This document shows, piece after piece, positions 4,486 to 5,740 of a stretch of DNA of 5,740 bases (position 1 is its first letter; every line of letters begins with the position of its first letter). The position numbers were made by a program, and so were the translations under genes. The notes beneath the pieces are model-generated. The model was not told the origin of the DNA. It searched no databases and was given only the letters and a program-made list of their open reading frames with translations. Origin of the DNA: Oscillospiraceae bacterium (GTDB lineage Bacteria > Bacillota > Clostridia > Oscillospirales > Oscillospiraceae); assembly GCA_031266955.1 (NCBI GenBank), contig JAISAA010000305.1, positions 1 through 5,740 on the forward strand. Reading direction: 5' to 3'.

Positions 4486-5740
4486 TCACAGCCCGACTAT
4501 TGTAACGGTCTTCCCCTCGAACGTCTCTTTTTCCATATAAATCTTGTCGTCCCAGCCGGCGCCGGTATCCCGGTCGAAGATGGCGAGCCAGCCCTCGCGC
4601 GCGCCGTAGACGTCCATATACCGCAGCGTCTGTTCAATGCCCTGCGTCCTGCTTTTCTCACCGCGCCATAGCTTGAGTTCTATCGGGTATTTCTCGCCCT
4701 CGTATACGACGCATAAATCAAGCCGCCCGCGCCCCGCCGCCATCTCGCGGAGGATCTGTCCGCCGCCGTTTATCACGCGCTGCAGAAACGCCATTAGTAT
4801 CAGGTGCGGCGCCGCTTCGTTGTAGTCGAACCGTTTGATCCAAATGTCGCTGTTCTCGCGCCAGAATTGCTGAAAATCGCACATGAGATAGTCCATGTCT
4901 ATGCGCCCGTTTTTCATATAGCGCGGCAGCTGATAAGGGCTATTATCCCGCGTTAAGACATTTTGCATATTATACGTCAGCGTGCGGGCTATGACCTCTG
5001 CGTATATCGGGTTAGCGGGCCTCAACTGCCTGTCCGCTTCTGTTATCAAGCCCAAATCCCTTACATATTGATAGTCGTCTGATAACTGATCAATATAGTC
5101 CTCGCCCATGATTATCGGTTCTATGACTTTCCGCACACGCTCTTCTTTCAGCCTTTCGAGCAGGCTGTCTATATGCGTGTCGCGGCGCAGGATAATTGTT
5201 TGTATAGCCCTTTCGACCATTTCGGATGTGACCGGGCGCGTGTAGTCGCCGTTCAGTTGTTTTTCGATCACCTCGCGGGCGATAGCGTTGACGAGCCACG
5301 GCTGCCCTTTCGTCTGATCATAGACAAGTTCCACAGCGCCTTCCTCGAATACCTGCCCCGTCTCGTCGGTGTGCTGTTTATACAGCGCGCGTATCTCGTC
5401 TGTTGTGAAGTTCTTCAGCGTCAGCGATTCCGTGACGATGTTGAACGGGCTCGCGGAGCCGAGAGTCTCGCTCTCCGGGCGCACGCGCGCTTTGAAATCG
5501 CGTATATTGCGCATCCCTACAAGCGCTATCGAGTGGACAAATGGGTAGCTGCTGCGGCTGTTGTAGCCGTCGCGCAGCTGTCGCAGAAATGTTATCAGCG
5601 TCCCCTCGCTAAGGCAGTCCACTTCATCAAATAGGATCACCAGCGGTTTGTCAAGCAGCTTACAGAACACGGAGAGCTCTCTTTTCAAGACCCCTGTGTA
5701 GTGGCTGAAGTCCGCGCTTTCCGCAAATTCGCGCCCATGG
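4486..5740 (-). CDS. P-loop ATPase with C-terminal PD-(D/E)XK nuclease-like domain (partial, N-terminus outside window)
   Basis: The frame is open from the right edge to TGA 4488-4486, 417 visible residues. The TTG at 5688 is an internal codon, because coding continues upstream (HGREFAESADFSHYTG). Walker B is PLVILFDEVD, with the Asp-Glu pair at 5628-5623. The sensor region SIALVGMRNIRDFKAR and the lid motif GQPWLVNAIAREV follow; Walker A must lie beyond 5740. A middle helical/winged region (ILRRDTHIDSLLERL, YVRDLGLI, ANPIYAEVIARTLT) leads to a C-terminal nuclease-like domain. That domain has GRGRLDL (Asp at 4719-4717), then IELKLW (Glu 4680-4678, Lys 4674-4672) and QGIEQTLRYMD, i.e. the D...ExK...Q pattern. 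The domain order matches a widespread bacterial family of ~500-residue ATP-binding proteins, close to the AAA_35-like group, so roughly 100 residues are missing. Its cellular role is unknown. The nuclease residues appear intact, which leaves cleavage activity possible. Confidence 0.85.
   Translation of the reverse strand, partial: HGREFAESADFSHYTGVLKRELSVFCKLLDKPLVILFDEVDCLSEGTLITFLRQLRDGYNSRSSYPFVHSIALVGMRNIRDFKARVRPESETLGSASPFNIVTESLTLKNFTTDEIRALYKQHTDETGQVFEEGAVELVYDQTKGQPWLVNAIAREVIEKQLNGDYTRPVTSEMVERAIQTIILRRDTHIDSLLERLKEERVRKVIEPIIMGEDYIDQLSDDYQYVRDLGLITEADRQLRPANPIYAEVIARTLTYNMQNVLTRDNSPYQLPRYMKNGRIDMDYLMCDFQQFWRENSDIWIKRFDYNEAAPHLILMAFLQRVINGGGQILREMAAGRGRLDLCVVYEGEKYPIELKLWRGEKSRTQGIEQTLRYMDVYGAREGWLAIFDRDTGAGWDDKIYMEKETFEGKTVTIVGL

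Noticed and set aside
5686..5688. TTG as the start codon of the ATPase
   Set aside because: Coding-like sequence continues upstream in frame to the window edge, and the Walker A motif expected N-terminal to Walker B is not yet reached.
1..5740. CRISPR arrays, insertion sequences, attachment sites, tRNA or rRNA genes
   Set aside because: No regularly spaced repeats, transposase motifs, terminal inverted repeats, tRNA cloverleaf patterns or rRNA signatures were seen on either strand.

Overview
All genes supported here lie on the minus strand, so the window is described from high to low coordinates, in the direction of transcription. The gene content suggests a Gram-positive, probably clostridial (Bacillota) genome of medium GC. 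The reasons are an S-layer-homology (SLH) cell-wall protein, purine-rich AGGAG-type ribosome binding sites, AT-rich intergenic DNA, and a typical clostridial exported protein with a transglutaminase fold. This is an inference from gene content; no rRNA or tRNA is present to fix the taxon.

Layout: (1) 5740-4486, the C-terminal ~417 residues of an ATP-binding protein with a P-loop ATPase core and a C-terminal PD-(D/E)XK nuclease-like domain; its Walker A and start lie outside the window. (2) 4485-3988, about 500 bases without a credible gene. They hold a good sigma70-type promoter (TTGCAA-17-TAGAAT) and then about 400 nt of potentially structured RNA, with two stem-loops and a long-range 8-bp GC stem that ends in TTTTT. 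This could be a regulatory leader or a separate small RNA ahead of the next gene. (3) 3987-2758, an exported transglutaminase-like protein with three SLH repeats. Its frame is interrupted by one in-frame TAA at 3043-3045 in the middle of SLH repeat 2, with intact SLH coding on the far side. (4) 2594-2032, a two-gene operon of small, AT-rich, unrecognised proteins: a 69-residue protein with one hydrophobic segment, and a 118-residue multi-pass membrane protein that starts inside its stop (ATGA overlap). (5) 2031-1677, an AT-rich gap with a strong extended -10 promoter and a perfect 19-bp interrupted palindrome on the start region. (6) 1676-1, the first 558 residues of an (alpha/alpha)6-barrel glycoside hydrolase of the MGH1/GH63-like type, running off the left edge. 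Several motifs usual in its relatives are replaced, including the likely catalytic base.

The genes do not form an obvious single pathway. The glycoside hydrolase looks cytoplasmic, since it has no signal peptide, and has its own regulated promoter. The SLH protein is a surface protein. The ATPase belongs to a widespread family of unknown function. The most notable points are the single nonsense codon in the SLH anchor, the long structured leader in front of that gene, and the altered active-site motifs of the hydrolase.
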